From assembly GCF_001507545.1 (NCBI RefSeq), contig NZ_LQBP01000001.1, forward strand, positions 62,001-126,000: a stretch of 64,000 nucleotides of DNA. The letters run 5' to 3'. The translations under genes were made by a program, and so were the position numbers. The notes under the pieces are model-generated. The model did no database searches and was not told where the DNA came from. It saw nothing but the letters and a program-made list of their open reading frames with translations. This DNA is from Ruegeria profundi (GTDB taxonomy: Bacteria > Pseudomonadota > Alphaproteobacteria > Rhodobacterales > Rhodobacteraceae). This document shows, one piece after another, positions 17,252-31,142 of the stretch. How positions within the stretch are numbered: the stretch's first letter is position 1; each line of letters starts with the position of its first letter.

Positions 17252-19612
17252 ATGACTGATAGGCGAGGCGCGGGCACATCCTGCGGGGGACAAAAGCCCG
17301 AAAACAAGATTTTGTGGCGGTCACTAACATTAATATTTCTTCTGACATTGTTGGGTTTTGTACCGGTTCCACAGGTCGCGTGGGCGCAAAACTTCGTCAT
17401 CAATTCGTTTGATGTCGAGGGAAATCAGCGCATCGAAAGCTCTACTATTATCGCGCGTACAGGGATCGAACCGGGCCAGTCAGTTACTGCCGGTGAATTG
17501 AACGATGCCTATCAGCGTTTGCTTGACAGTGGTGTTTTTGAAACAGTCGAATTAACACCACGCGGCAATACTCTGGTAATTGCGGTTGAAGAGTATCCGA
17601 CGATCAACCAGATCAGCGTCGAGGGAAATCGCCGTGTGAAAGACGATGTATTGCTTGAGGCAATCTCATCGGAACCGCGCCGAGTATTCACTCCGCAAGT
17701 GGCCGAGGCTGACGCCGACCTGATTGCCGAAATCTACTCGTCCCAGGGGCGGGTGTCGGCGACGGTCATTCCTCGCATCATTCGCCGGAGCGATAACCGG
17801 GTCGATCTGGTTTTTGAGGTTGCGGAAGGCACAACGATTGAGGTCGAGCGAGTCAGCTTTGTAGGCAACCGTGCATATTCTGATCGCCGCTTGCGCCGCG
17901 TTCTGGAGACCAAACAAGCTAACTTTTTGCGGACGTTTATCAGCAGTGACACCTTCATTGCTGACCGGATCGAATTCGATAAACAGGTTATTCGCGATTT
18001 CTATCTTTCGCGTGGCTACGTCGATTTCCGCGTAAACAGCGCGAATGTTGAATTCACCCAAGAGCGTGACGCTTTCTTCCTGGTGATGAACATCACCGAG
18101 GGTCAAAAGTTTTCGTTCGGCCAGATCAGCACGGTTAGTGAAATCCCCGGTGTAGATCCAGCGGCGTATCAAGATGCGTTGAAAATCCGCCCGGGTGTAA
18201 CTTATACGCCGTCGCTGGTTGAGAACTCGATCGCCCGCATGGAGCGTCTTGGAATCAAGCAGGGCGTTGACTTTCTGCGGGTCGAACCGCGCGTGACGCG
18301 CAATGCACGCGATCTGACGCTGGATGTTCAGTTTGTTCTGACAAAGGGTCCACGAATCTTTGTTGAGAGGATCGACATTGAAGGCAACACAACCACGCTT
18401 GACCGTGTGATCCGTCGTCAGTTTGATACGGTTGAAGGAGACCCGTTCAACCCGCGTGAAATTCGCCAGGCTGCTGAGCGTATTCGCGCCTTAGGCTTCT
18501 TCGCGGTCGCCGATGTTGAACCGCGCGAGGGGTCGTCGCCCAGTCAAGTTATCGTTGACGTCGACGTGGAAGAGCAACCCACCGGTTCGTTGAGCCTTGG
18601 TGGTAGTTACTCGGTCTCGGACGGTTTTGGTGTTGCCATTGGGCTGAGCGAATCCAACTTCCTGGGACGTGGGCAAACTGTGGGCGTCAGTCTTTCGACG
18701 GCACAGGACGCCGAGCAATATACGCTGAACTTTTCCGAACCCTATCTGTTGGGTCGCAAGCTGCGGTTCGATCTGGGCTTGGGTCTGTCGACAACAAATT
18801 CAAGCTTTGCCAGCTACGACACCGAGACACTGTTTTTCCGTCCTCAGCTAAGCTATGCCATCGGTGAGTTGTCAGCACTGCGACTGCGCTACAACTGGGA
18901 CCGTAGCGAGATGACGCAACAGGATGACGAGATCAACGGTGCGGTCATTGCTTCGGACATTGCGCAGGGCGAACGTACGACCAGCTCATTGGGTATCTCA
19001 TACATCTATGACAGCCGGCTTGGCGGTCTGAACCCCAACGCAGGTGTTCTGTTCGAGGCCGGTATTGATGCAGCCGGACTTGGCGGCGACAACGAGTTCT
19101 ACAAGACGACTGCGCGCGGTATTGCGCAAACCCGAGTTTGGAACGAAGAGGTTGTGCTGCGCGCGACACTCGAAGTTGGCGCCTTGCACTGGAGAGGCGA
19201 TGACTTCAGCCGAACCATCGACCGCTTTGTTCTGGGGCCGAGTGTCTTCCGTGGCTTCGAGCCCGCGGGTATCGGTCCGCGTGACCTGTCGAATGGTCAG
19301 GATGATGCGATCGGGGGCAACTATTACTGGGTTGCACGCCTTGAATCAGACTTTCCGCTGGGCCTGCCCGAGGAATTGGGCCTGCGCGGCGGGGTGTTCT
19401 ATGACTTCGGCAACCTCTACAACCTCAACGACGTCAACACGGCCGGTGGCGATATCGTCGGTGAGGATGGTTCGATCCGTCACGTGATCGGCGTCTCTGT
19501 TCTTTGGGAAACCCCCTTTGGTCCGCTGCGCTTTAACTTCTCGCATGCGCTCAAGAAAGAGGACTTCGACAAAGAGCAGAACTTTGACCTGACGGTTCAG
19601 GCCCGGTTCTAA
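17252..19612 (+). CDS. bamA: Outer membrane protein assembly factor BamA
   Basis: Central component of the BAM complex that folds beta-barrel proteins into the outer membrane. 786 aa from the ATG at 17252; a TTG at 17237 is an alternative. Signal peptide with cleavage after VAWA. Five POTRA domains follow (about residues 35-425, with repeated VEGN-R elements), then a 16-strand barrel ending in the aromatic QARF. The barrel has the conserved VFRGFEPAGIGPRD loop. A TTGACA box lies upstream near 17191, but its -10 partner is poor. Precedes ompH by six bases. Confidence 0.96.
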   Translation: MTDRRGAGTSCGGQKPENKILWRSLTLIFLLTLLGFVPVPQVAWAQNFVINSFDVEGNQRIESSTIIARTGIEPGQSVTAGELNDAYQRLLDSGVFETVELTPRGNTLVIAVEEYPTINQISVEGNRRVKDDVLLEAISSEPRRVFTPQVAEADADLIAEIYSSQGRVSATVIPRIIRRSDNRVDLVFEVAEGTTIEVERVSFVGNRAYSDRRLRRVLETKQANFLRTFISSDTFIADRIEFDKQVIRDFYLSRGYVDFRVNSANVEFTQERDAFFLVMNITEGQKFSFGQISTVSEIPGVDPAAYQDALKIRPGVTYTPSLVENSIARMERLGIKQGVDFLRVEPRVTRNARDLTLDVQFVLTKGPRIFVERIDIEGNTTTLDRVIRRQFDTVEGDPFNPREIRQAAERIRALGFFAVADVEPREGSSPSQVIVDVDVEEQPTGSLSLGGSYSVSDGFGVAIGLSESNFLGRGQTVGVSLSTAQDAEQYTLNFSEPYLLGRKLRFDLGLGLSTTNSSFASYDTETLFFRPQLSYAIGELSALRLRYNWDRSEMTQQDDEINGAVIASDIAQGERTTSSLGISYIYDSRLGGLNPNAGVLFEAGIDAAGLGGDNEFYKTTARGIAQTRVWNEEVVLRATLEVGALHWRGDDFSRTIDRFVLGPSVFRGFEPAGIGPRDLSNGQDDAIGGNYYWVARLESDFPLGLPEELGLRGGVFYDFGNLYNLNDVNTAGGDIVGEDGSIRHVIGVSVLWETPFGPLRFNFSHALKKEDFDKEQNFDLTVQARF

Positions 19613-19618
19613 TCCTGC

Positions 19619-20203
19619 ATGTTGAAGGATGTTGTCATCAAAATGCAGGGCCCGTTGCGGGCCCTGTGTGTTTTTTTAGCCCTGTTTGCCGCCGATACTG
19701 CGGTATCTCAGCAGCTGGGGGTGCCTGAAAGCAGTGTCGTAACACTGTCAAGCGAACGCTTGTTCGCCGAGTCTGCCTTTGGCAAGCGGGTCCTGCGTGA
19801 GATCGAAGTTGAAGGCATACTGCTAGGGGAAGAGAACGAACGCATCGTGGCGGAACTCAGCCACGAGGAAAAGGTTCTGACGGAGCAGCGCGCGACAATG
19901 ACGGCTGAGGAGTTTCGTCCTCTGGCTGATGCTTTTGACGAAAAGGTCCAGTCGCATCGAGAGGGCCAGAGGGCAAAACTAGACGCGTTAGCCCGCCGTG
20001 GCGAGGACGCCCGGCAAAGGTTCCTCGTACTGGTGCGGCCTGTTTTGATCGATCTGTTGCGCGAATCCGGGGCCGCGATCATCATTGAACGTTCAAGCGT
20101 CTTCCTGAGTTCGGACCGTACTGACATCACGGATGCGGCAATTGCCCGGATAGATGCGGTAATTGGCGACGGTCGCGCCGTTGAATCCGGGGCTAGTGAA
20201 TAG
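19619..20203 (+). CDS. OmpH/Skp-family periplasmic chaperone
   Basis: Skp-like chaperone that holds unfolded outer-membrane proteins on the way to BamA. About 186-194 aa. Signal peptide MQGPLRALCVFLALFAADTA with cleavage near AVS; then the OmpH domain with SSVVTLSSERLFAESAFGKR and a long charged helical hairpin rich in Glu, Arg and Lys. The start is uncertain: ATG 19619 has no ribosome-binding site, while ATG 19643 lies inside a terminator-like hairpin whose stem and T-run encode the first codons. Directly downstream of bamA, the usual place. Confidence 0.88.
   Translation: MLKDVVIKMQGPLRALCVFLALFAADTAVSQQLGVPESSVVTLSSERLFAESAFGKRVLREIEVEGILLGEENERIVAELSHEEKVLTEQRATMTAEEFRPLADAFDEKVQSHREGQRAKLDALARRGEDARQRFLVLVRPVLIDLLRESGAAIIIERSSVFLSSDRTDITDAAIARIDAVIGDGRAVESGASE
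19644..19677 (+). terminator. Terminator-like hairpin inside the ompH 5' coding region
   Basis: CAGGGCCCG (19646-19654) and CGGGCCCTG (19658-19666) pair perfectly over 9 bp with a TTG loop. GTG and seven T residues (19671-19677) come next. The structure overlaps the codons after ATG 19643. It has every mark of a factor-independent terminator placed between bamA and the rest of the operon. Confidence 0.6.
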
Positions 20204-20275
20204 GTTTGCTTGCCCTTGGGGCGCGGTATTGCTAACCACGCGGCAAACAGAAAACCAGTACGGGACAACACCACT

Positions 20276-20749
20276 ATGAGCACGGAAACCAAGAGCGCCG
20301 ATATTCAGCTGATACAGCGGATCTTGCCGCACCGCTATCCGTTTCTGCTGGTCGACAAGGTTGTTGATATCTCGGGCTATCAGTCGGCCGTTGGCATCAA
20401 GAACGTCACGATGAACGAGCCGCATTTCCAAGGCCACTTTCCGGGCACTCCGATCATGCCGGGCGTCACCATTGTCGAGGCGATGGCACAGACCGCAGGC
20501 GTGATGCTGGGCGTAGGCATGGATGTCATCGATAGCGAGTTGTTGATTTATTTCATGAACATCGACAAGTGCAAATTCCGCAGAAAAGTAATCCCAGGTG
20601 ACGTGCTTGAGATGCACGTTGAGACCGTGCGGGGCAAGAAGGGTGGCAAAATCTTCAAGTTCAGCGGTCGTGCGACGGTGGATGGTGAAGTCGCGACCGA
20701 GGCTGAATTCTCGGCCTATGTCGACTGGGACATGGAAAAAACAACATGA
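20276..20749 (+). CDS. fabZ: 3-hydroxyacyl-ACP dehydratase FabZ
   Basis: Dehydrates (R)-3-hydroxyacyl-ACP in type II fatty acid synthesis; hotdog fold. 157 aa from the ATG at 20276. Active-site block [12 protein letters not shown] and [20 protein letters not shown], containing the catalytic His and Glu. Competes with LpxA for the 3-hydroxyacyl-ACP pool, which explains its place before lpxA. Start and stop of fabZ and lpxA overlap as ATGA. Confidence 0.96.
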   Translation: MSTETKSADIQLIQRILPHRYPFLLVDKVVDISGYQSAVGIKNVTMNEPHFQGHFPGTPIMPGVTIVEAMAQTAGVMLGVGMDVIDSELLIYFMNIDKCKFRRKVIPGDVLEMHVETVRGKKGGKIFKFSGRATVDGEVATEAEFSAYVDWDMEKTT

Positions 20750-21531
20750 GCGGCATTCACCCCAGCGCAATCATTGAAGACGGTGCGCAAATCGGTGAGG
20801 GCTGCATCGTCGGACCTTTCTGCCATATCGGCGCGCAGGTTAAGCTGGGCGACCGTGTCGAGCTGAAATCTCATGTCGTGGTGACGGGCGACACATCCAT
20901 CGGTGACGAAACCGTTATCTTCAATTTCTCGGTGATCGGAGAAGTTCCGCAGGATCTGAAGTTCGGCGGTGAGGATACGCGTCTGCGAATTGGCAAGCGC
21001 AACCGCATTCGTGAGCATGTCACGGTAAACACCGGTACAGAAGGCGGCGGCGGTGTAACCCGGATTGGTGATGATTGCCTGTTGATGGCGGGTGTGCATG
21101 TGGCGCACGACGTTCAGATTGGAAACCGGGTGATCATGGTCAATCACGCTGGTGCCGCAGGGCACTGCATTATCGAAGATGACGTTATTGTCGGCGGCAT
21201 TTCAGGCTTGCATCAGTGGGTGCGCGTGGGCCGTGGCGCGATTATTGGTGCGCTCACCATGGTGGCCAATGATGTTATCCCATACGGTCTGGTACAGGCA
21301 CCACGGGGTGAACTGGACGGGCTGAACCTTGTCGGTTTGAAACGAAAAGGGGTGTCGCGCGAGGATATCGCGGCATTGCGCGCGGCCTTCCGGGAATTGT
21401 CTGACGGAGAAGGTACGTTCATGGAGCGGGCCCATCGACTCGGCCAAGACAACCAGAGCGAATATGTCCAGCGCATCGTGGATTTTGTGACTGGTGAGTC
21501 GGATCGCTCATTTCTGACACCAAGGAAGTAG
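20746..21531 (+). CDS. lpxA: UDP-N-acetylglucosamine acyltransferase LpxA
   Basis: First step of lipid A synthesis: transfers a 3-hydroxyacyl chain from ACP to UDP-GlcNAc. 261 aa. The N-terminal two-thirds is a left-handed beta helix of hexapeptide repeats ([20 protein letters not shown] onward). The catalytic His lies in the [11 protein letters not shown] segment, and a C-terminal helical domain (about residues 190-261) follows. ATGA overlap with fabZ; four bases to lpxI. Confidence 0.97.
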   Translation: MSGIHPSAIIEDGAQIGEGCIVGPFCHIGAQVKLGDRVELKSHVVVTGDTSIGDETVIFNFSVIGEVPQDLKFGGEDTRLRIGKRNRIREHVTVNTGTEGGGGVTRIGDDCLLMAGVHVAHDVQIGNRVIMVNHAGAAGHCIIEDDVIVGGISGLHQWVRVGRGAIIGALTMVANDVIPYGLVQAPRGELDGLNLVGLKRKGVSREDIAALRAAFRELSDGEGTFMERAHRLGQDNQSEYVQRIVDFVTGESDRSFLTPRK

Positions 21532-21535
21532 GCCG

Positions 21536-22330
21536 ATGCTGGCGCTGATTGCCGGAACTGGTGCATTGCCGGGTGAGGTGGTTGATTGCCTCTCCGAGCG
21601 TCCCTTGATCTGCGCGATGGAGGGGTTCGCACCTGACAGCTTAAGCACGGATATCGTCTTTCCGTTGGAGCATTTGGGGAGTTTTATCGCGGACCTCAAA
21701 GCCCGGAGTGTCACTGAGATTTGCATGGCTGGCGCCGTCCGTCGTCCGGCCATTGATCCAGCGCGGATTGACGCGGCCACGATGCCTTTGGTCCCTGTGC
21801 TTCAACAGGCGATGATGTCTGGGGATGACGGCGCATTGCGCGCGGTAATCGGACTTTTCGAAGACTCCGGTCTAACCGTACGCGCCGCGCATCAGATCGC
21901 GCCAGCTTTGCTGCCCCCGCTGGGGTGCCTGACCGAGGCTCAGCCGTCCGAGGTTGATCTGTCCGATGCGGACAGGGCGGCAAGTATTCTGCGCGCCATG
22001 GGAGCGGCGGATATCGGACAGGCCTGCGCGGTGTTAAAGGGGCAGGCACTAGCTGTTGAGAGCATCTTTGGGACCGATTGGATGTTGCAATCCTTGACGC
22101 AACGACCCGACGCAGGCGGGGGTATTTTGTTCAAAGCCCCAAAGCCCGATCAGGATCGCCGTGCTGATTTGCCGACCATCGGACCAGGTACTGTTTCGAG
22201 TGCCGTGGCTGCCGGTTTGGCTGGCATCATCGTTGAAAAAGGCGGCGTAATCGTATTGCAGCGGGATCGGGTCATTGATGAGTGCAACCGCCTTGGCCTT
22301 TTCCTCCACGTGCGCGAGCGGGCCAGTTGA
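21536..22330 (+). CDS. lpxI: UDP-2,3-diacylglucosamine pyrophosphatase LpxI
   Basis: Alphaproteobacterial replacement for LpxH: hydrolyses UDP-2,3-diacylglucosamine to lipid X. 264 aa. N-terminal LIAGTGALPGEVVD, central MAGAVRRPAIDP, and the C-terminal catalytic block with FKAPKPDQDRRADLPTIGP and AGIIVEKGGVIVLQRD. Sits between lpxA and lpxB, with its stop overlapping the lpxB start by one base (TGATG). Confidence 0.94.
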   Translation: MLALIAGTGALPGEVVDCLSERPLICAMEGFAPDSLSTDIVFPLEHLGSFIADLKARSVTEICMAGAVRRPAIDPARIDAATMPLVPVLQQAMMSGDDGALRAVIGLFEDSGLTVRAAHQIAPALLPPLGCLTEAQPSEVDLSDADRAASILRAMGAADIGQACAVLKGQALAVESIFGTDWMLQSLTQRPDAGGGILFKAPKPDQDRRADLPTIGPGTVSSAVAAGLAGIIVEKGGVIVLQRDRVIDECNRLGLFLHVRERAS

Positions 22331-23487
22331 TGCGGGTGTTTCTGGTCGCCGGCGAACCTTCGGGCGATCGGTTGGGCGGTGCATTGATGGAAGGGCTACA
22401 CAGTCTGGTCCCCGATATTCAGTTTGACGGGGTAGGCGGCCCATTGATGCAGGCACAGGGTTTGGACAGCCGCTTTCCGATGGCCGAACTCTCGGTGATG
22501 GGTCTGGTCGAGGTTCTGCCGAAATATTTCCACCTGAAACGTCGCATTGCCGAGACGGCCCAAGCCGTTCTGGACACGCGGCCCGACGTGTTGATCACAA
22601 TCGACAGTCCTGATTTCTCGCTGCGCGTCGCGAAGATCGTCAAGGCGCAAAGCAAGATCAGAACGGTGCACTACGTTGCCCCCAGTGTGTGGGCCTGGCG
22701 ACCCGGACGCGCCGACAAGATGGCGAAAGTGATTGATCATGTTTTGGCGCTCTTGCCGTTCGAGCCACCCTATATGGAACGCGCGGGCATGGAGTGTGAT
22801 TTTGTCGGCCATCCAGTCGCCAGCGAGCCGGTAGCCTCAGAAGCGAATATTCAGGAGTTTCGAGACGCCTATAGCCTTGGGGCTGCCCCTCTTATCCTCG
22901 CCCTGCCGGGTTCGCGCGGCGGAGAGATTGATCGCCTTGCACCGGTCTTTGGCGACGCATTGCGGCTGTACCTGAAAAACAGGCCCGACGCTCGGGTCGT
23001 AGTACCCGCCGTTGCGCATATGGTCGATGCCGTGGCTGAGCATGTGCGCGCCTGGCCCGGGAATCCAGTCGTTCTTGACCCGCGCGGAATGGCTTCGGAT
23101 CAGGCGGTGAAAGAAAAGCGGGCTGCTTTTGCAGCGGCTGAACTGGCGTTGGCGGCCTCGGGAACCGTTTCGTTGGAACTGGCCGCACAAGCCACGCCGA
23201 TGGTGATCGCTTACAGGCTTAGTTGGCTGACCCAGAAGATAGCCGAACGAATGGTCAAGCTGGATACGGTGACTCTGGTCAATCTTGTTTCAGAAACCCG
23301 GACCGTGCCTGAATGTCTGCTGGATGACTGCCAGCCGGAAACAATTGCTGCGGCACTGGAGCAGGTCTCGGCCTCTCCGGATGCTCAACGTAAGGCGATG
23401 GCGACAACGATGGAACGGTTGGGACACGGGGGTGAGGCCCCCGGCCTGCGCGCAGCGCGCGCGGTTTTGGCAAGGATGAAGTCTTAG
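22330..23487 (+). CDS. lpxB: Lipid-A-disaccharide synthase LpxB
   Basis: GT-B glycosyltransferase (family GT19) that joins lipid X and UDP-diacylglucosamine into the lipid A disaccharide, at the inner-membrane surface. 385 aa from the ATG overlapping the lpxI stop. Motifs: VFLVAGEPSGDRLGGALM at the N-terminus, THY-type VHYVAPSVWAWRPGRA, FVGHP, LPGSRGGEIDRL and the C-terminal AASGTVSLELAAQATPMVIAYR region. The next gene starts on the last base of its stop (TAGTG). Confidence 0.96.
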   Translation: MRVFLVAGEPSGDRLGGALMEGLHSLVPDIQFDGVGGPLMQAQGLDSRFPMAELSVMGLVEVLPKYFHLKRRIAETAQAVLDTRPDVLITIDSPDFSLRVAKIVKAQSKIRTVHYVAPSVWAWRPGRADKMAKVIDHVLALLPFEPPYMERAGMECDFVGHPVASEPVASEANIQEFRDAYSLGAAPLILALPGSRGGEIDRLAPVFGDALRLYLKNRPDARVVVPAVAHMVDAVAEHVRAWPGNPVVLDPRGMASDQAVKEKRAAFAAAELALAASGTVSLELAAQATPMVIAYRLSWLTQKIAERMVKLDTVTLVNLVSETRTVPECLLDDCQPETIAAALEQVSASPDAQRKAMATTMERLGHGGEAPGLRAARAVLARMKS

Positions 23488-24068
23488 TGCTGGATTTCGT
23501 GGCGTTTGGCCTGTCGGTCTTTATGGCTCAGATTCTGACCAATCTGGACAACCTTGCAGCACTGCTTGCGCTTTCATTGGTGGCCGGAGCGAAGCGGTCA
23601 GTCTTTGGCTTCCTATTGGCACAGGTGATCATAATCTGCTCAGCGCTCTTGCTAGCCTTTGGGGTCGCTGATGTGGTGCCGCGAGGGGCGGGATATTTGG
23701 GTCTGATCCCACTGGGTTTGGGTGTTTTAACCTTGATCCGAAAAAGGCGTGAAACCGATGACGATGCCAATCCCAAGCTTCAAAACGGAGCATCCATCCT
23801 CGTGACCACACTGCTGTTTCTCAGCCTTTCGGTGGACACGTTTGCAATTCTGGCACCCCTGCTGGCGGATTCGGCACCGAATTACCGCACCGCAGGCGTT
23901 GCTGGCGCAGGGCTGGCCGCATGCTGTCTTGCGTTGATCGCTCTGCTTGGATCAAAAGTCCCATTTATGAGCGGCTCTTTCGCCAATCGACTGGAAAACC
24001 TTGTGCCGTATGTGATGATTTGCGCTGGCCTGTATATCCTCAGCAACTCATGGACGGACGCGGTCTAG
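23487..24068 (+). CDS. Probable cadmium-resistance (CadD/LysE-like) membrane transporter
   Basis: 193-residue membrane protein with five to six hydrophobic segments and a charged central loop ([13 protein letters not shown]). The opening [25 protein letters not shown] resembles the T-N-x-D-N/D-L motif of CadD-type members of the LysE superfamily, so I call it a probable metal or small-molecule exporter. It starts at a GTG that overlaps the lpxB stop and is therefore coupled to the lipid A genes. It overlaps the convergent mnmA by four bases. Substrate assignment is weak. Confidence 0.55.
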   Translation: MLDFVAFGLSVFMAQILTNLDNLAALLALSLVAGAKRSVFGFLLAQVIIICSALLLAFGVADVVPRGAGYLGLIPLGLGVLTLIRKRRETDDDANPKLQNGASILVTTLLFLSLSVDTFAILAPLLADSAPNYRTAGVAGAGLAACCLALIALLGSKVPFMSGSFANRLENLVPYVMICAGLYILSNSWTDAV

Positions 24069-25210
24069 TATCCGCGCCAGATCCAACCGCCGCCAAAAAT
24101 GCGGCTGCCTTCAGAGGCATAGAATACACAGGCTTGACCCGGTGAAACACCTTCCTCGGGCGTTAGCAATTCGATCTCAGCCGTTGTATCGCTCAGTGGA
24201 CGAATGATTGCCTCTTGCGGTGGACGCGTTGATCGCACCTTGACCGAAACATGCCATTCCTCTTGCGAGGTAAAGGGCGCATCCCCCAACCAATTGATTT
24301 CGCGGACCGGGACGGTTCGGGTGGAAAGCATCTCTTTAGGTCCGACAACCACCTGTTTCTTGTCGACGTCCAACTTGACGACGTACAGGGGCTCACAGAG
24401 GCCACCAATACCCAGTCCGCGTCGCTGTCCAATGGTGTAATGGATCACACCATCATGTTGCGCCAAGACGCGTCCATCTGCGTGGACAATCTCACCCGGT
24501 TCGGCCGCGCCGGGGCGCAGCTTTTCGATTACGCTGGCGTAATTCCCGTTAGGCACAAAACAAATGTCCTGACTGTCGGGTTTGTCGGCCACCGCCAACC
24601 CGTATTGCGCGGCCATCTCGCGCGTCGCATCCTTCGAGGGCAGGTGGCCCAGCGGGAACCGAAGAAAATCCAACTGATCGGGCGTGGTTGAGAACAGAAA
24701 ATACGACTGATCGCGATTTGCGTCCTCGGCCCTGTGCAATTCTGGCCCGTTTGGCCCCATCTTTCGTTGAATATAGTGACCAGTGGCCATGCAGTCGGCC
24801 TCAAGATCCTTCGCGGTCTCCAACAGATCCTTGAACTTCACCCGTTCGTTGCAGCGGATACAGGGCACAGGAGTTGCGCCCGCCAGATAGCTGTCGGCAA
24901 ACTCATCTATCACAGCGTCCTTGAAGATGTTCTCGTAATCCAACACGTAGTGAGGGAACCCGCGCTCTTCAGCCACGCGACGTGCATCGTGAATATCGAT
25001 GCCCGCGCAACAGGCACCTTTCTTGGCCAATGCTGCACCGTGATCGTAAAGTTGCAGCGTCACGCCCACCACATCATAGCCCTGATCCGCGAGATAAGCG
25101 GCTACGACAGAACTGTCCACGCCACCGGACATAGCCACAACCACACGCGTTTCCGACGGGGGTTTGGCAAAGCCAAGCGAGTTCAGCGGTGTCTCGGTAT
25201 CCAGGGCCAT
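24065..25210 (-). CDS. mnmA: tRNA 2-thiouridine(34) synthase MnmA
   Basis: Thiolates U34 of tRNA-Lys, -Glu and -Gln. 381 aa. PP-loop [16 protein letters not shown] near residues 24-39, catalytic Cys in [13 protein letters not shown] and in [19 protein letters not shown], and a C-terminal beta-barrel with [10 protein letters not shown]. The 17-residue N-terminal extension before the PP-loop is common in alphaproteobacteria. Divergent from sciP. Confidence 0.96.
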   Translation of the reverse strand: MALDTETPLNSLGFAKPPSETRVVVAMSGGVDSSVVAAYLADQGYDVVGVTLQLYDHGAALAKKGACCAGIDIHDARRVAEERGFPHYVLDYENIFKDAVIDEFADSYLAGATPVPCIRCNERVKFKDLLETAKDLEADCMATGHYIQRKMGPNGPELHRAEDANRDQSYFLFSTTPDQLDFLRFPLGHLPSKDATREMAAQYGLAVADKPDSQDICFVPNGNYASVIEKLRPGAAEPGEIVHADGRVLAQHDGVIHYTIGQRRGLGIGGLCEPLYVVKLDVDKKQVVVGPKEMLSTRTVPVREINWLGDAPFTSQEEWHVSVKVRSTRPPQEAIIRPLSDTTAEIELLTPEEGVSPGQACVFYASEGSRIFGGGWIWRGY

Positions 25211-25339
25211 GACGATTCCAATACGGGTTAAGAAAGACCGGCAGAATATAGGAAAATTCTACACACTCTCAAGGGGCGGTTTCACTCGTCATTAAGTACG
25301 CTGGTGTCAGCCTTGCTGCAGCACGAAGAGGGTCGAAAA

Positions 25340-25633
25340 ATGCTATTACAGAAAGTCGAGGGTCCCAGATCTGTAACCCTTCCGGATGGTTCAATTTTAT
25401 CGCGTGCAGATTTACCACCAGAAAACACGACGCGCTGGGTTGCGTCGCGGAAAGTGATCGTGGTGCGCGGCGTATTGTACGGGCTGATAACACTCTCCGA
25501 CGCTAAAAAGCGATATGGATTAAGTGATGAAGAATTCAATTCATGGGTAAAAGCGGTCGCCGAACACGGAACTGACGCTTTGAAGGTCACCGCACTAAAA
25601 AAATATCGACAACTTAAAGGCGAAAGTGAATAA
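25340..25633 (+). CDS. sciP: CtrA inhibitor SciP
   Basis: DUF1153 family helix-turn-helix protein that binds CtrA at promoters and blocks transcription in G1. 97 aa from the ATG at 25340, which is preceded by AGAGGG; an in-frame GTG upstream would add 12 residues. Family features: VEGPRSVTLPDGSILSRADLPPE, RWVASRKVIVV and SDAKKRYGLSDEEFNSW (recognition helix region). Directly upstream of ctrA on the same strand, with an 83-base gap that holds a TTAACCAT element. Confidence 0.92.
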   Translation: MLLQKVEGPRSVTLPDGSILSRADLPPENTTRWVASRKVIVVRGVLYGLITLSDAKKRYGLSDEEFNSWVKAVAEHGTDALKVTALKKYRQLKGESE

Positions 25634-25655
25634 GGGTTTCAACGGTAACGTCAGA

Positions 25656-25663
25656 TTAACCAT
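25656..25663 (+). promoter_or_regulatory. Candidate CtrA half-site between sciP and ctrA
   Basis: TTAACCAT at 25656-25663, a form of the CtrA half-site, lies 53 bases before the ctrA start. A full TTAA-N7-TTAA was not found, so this is a single half-site consistent with autoregulation, no more. Confidence 0.35.
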
Positions 25664-25716
25664 TTTTGAGCAGGGTGAATTTGAAATTGGTAAATTGACC
25701 CGAATTGGAGCGGTGA

Positions 25717-26433
25717 ATGCGAATTCTTCTTGTCGAGGATGATCCAACCACGTCAAAAAGCATTGAATTGATGCTGACGCATGCAAACCTAAATGTCTAC
25801 GCAACGGACCTGGGTGAGGAAGGCATCGATCTTGCGAAACTCTATGACTATGATCTGATCCTGCTGGATTTGAACCTTCCGGACATGAACGGTCACGAAG
25901 TGCTGCGTCAGCTGCGCATCGCCCGTGTCGAGACGCCAATTCTGATTTTGTCCGGCGCGGATGATACTGAGAACAAGATCAAAGGGTTTGGCTTTGGTGC
26001 GGATGACTACATGACCAAACCATTCCATCGTGAGGAATTGGTGGCCCGGATTCACGCCATTATTCGGCGATCAAAGGGGCATTCGCAATCCATCATCCAC
26101 ACTGGCCGGGTCGCTGTGAACCTGGACGCCAAGACAGTTGAAGTGGAAGGAAAAACGGTTCGTCTGACAGGTAAAGAATACCAGATGCTCGAGCTGCTAA
26201 GCCTGCGGAAAGGCACTACGCTGACTAAAGAGATGTTCCTGAACCACCTGTATGGCGGCATGGATGAGCCCGAGTTGAAGATCATCGACGTTTTCATTTG
26301 CAAGCTGCGCAAGAAGCTTAGCAACGCGACAGGCGGTGATAACTATATCGAGACTGTTTGGGGCCGCGGATATGTCCTGCGTGATCCGCAAAGCAAAACC
26401 GTTGATGAAACGCGGATGGCTGTAGGGGCGTGA
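25717..26433 (+). CDS. ctrA: Cell cycle response regulator CtrA
   Basis: Master OmpR-type regulator; in roseobacters it controls motility, gene-transfer-agent and cell-cycle-related genes. 238 aa: receiver domain (about residues 1-120, phospho-acceptor Asp51 in [13 protein letters not shown], Lys in [13 protein letters not shown]) and a C-terminal winged-helix domain with [16 protein letters not shown] and [13 protein letters not shown]. Phosphate reaches it through ChpT, encoded at 49.1 kb in this window. Adjacent to its inhibitor sciP. Confidence 0.96.
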   Translation: MRILLVEDDPTTSKSIELMLTHANLNVYATDLGEEGIDLAKLYDYDLILLDLNLPDMNGHEVLRQLRIARVETPILILSGADDTENKIKGFGFGADDYMTKPFHREELVARIHAIIRRSKGHSQSIIHTGRVAVNLDAKTVEVEGKTVRLTGKEYQMLELLSLRKGTTLTKEMFLNHLYGGMDEPELKIIDVFICKLRKKLSNATGGDNYIETVWGRGYVLRDPQSKTVDETRMAVGA

Positions 26434-26501
26434 ACAGAACACAGTCGCCCAAAGTCCGGGGTGATCCTGCGCGCTGACTATACAGCGCATCTGGACCTGG
26501 C

Positions 26502-30766
<4,265 letters not shown>

Positions 30767-30773
30767 AGTTTTC

Positions 30774-30808
30774 GTTCTAATTTGTTCACATTTGTTCCTA
30801 AAAAGTTC
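30774..30808 (+). promoter_or_regulatory. GTTC array with an SOS (LexA) box
   Basis: Four GTTC blocks start at 30774, 30784, 30794 and 30805. The last pair is GTTC-N7-GTTC (30794-30808), the direct-repeat LexA box used in alphaproteobacteria. The first three are spaced with N6, so they do not themselves fit the box but place GTTC on one helical face. It lies 66 bases before the start of the 40-codon gene. Confidence 0.6.
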
Positions 30809-30873
30809 TTTACCGACTCGCCAAAATATGAGAACAAAAGATCAACACAAGGATGCTATCCAGAGGTGAGACC

Positions 30874-30996
30874 ATGCTGACCCAGATCAAGACAACTTTG
30901 AGCCGATCGCAGTCGACGATTTTGCAAGACGCTGCCGGGGCCTTGTCTTTGTTGGTTATGTTGATGGTTGCCCTACACCTGCCCGGAGTTTTCTGA
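30874..30996 (+). CDS. Small membrane protein behind an SOS box, 40 aa
   Basis: ORF with GAGG seven bases before its ATG. The protein starts MLTQIKTTLSRSQSTILQDA (polar, probably amphipathic) and ends with one hydrophobic segment of about 20 residues (AAGALSLLVMLMVALHLPG). The alphaproteobacterial LexA box GTTC-N7-GTTC lies just upstream, and a strong terminator follows at 31143. Small LexA-controlled membrane proteins that stop division are known in other bacteria (SidA of Caulobacter, YneA, ChiZ), which makes a similar role here a reasonable guess. No sequence identity to those is claimed. Confidence 0.6.
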   Translation: MLTQIKTTLSRSQSTILQDAAGALSLLVMLMVALHLPGVF

Positions 30997-31142
30997 CCCT
31001 TTCTGCCTGCGATCTCGTGCCGGCGTTACCGTGCTGTTATCCCCATTTCAGTCAAGGGTGACCAACCTGTCCCAATCCTCTTGAGAGGCCTGCCTCGGCC
31101 TCGTACGGCTATCCGGACCCTACGCGAGACACGCACAACCTG

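Noticed and set aside
30774..30797. Three GTTC blocks with N6 spacing as additional LexA boxes
   Set aside because: LexA in alphaproteobacteria needs N7 between the half-sites; only 30794-30808 fits.
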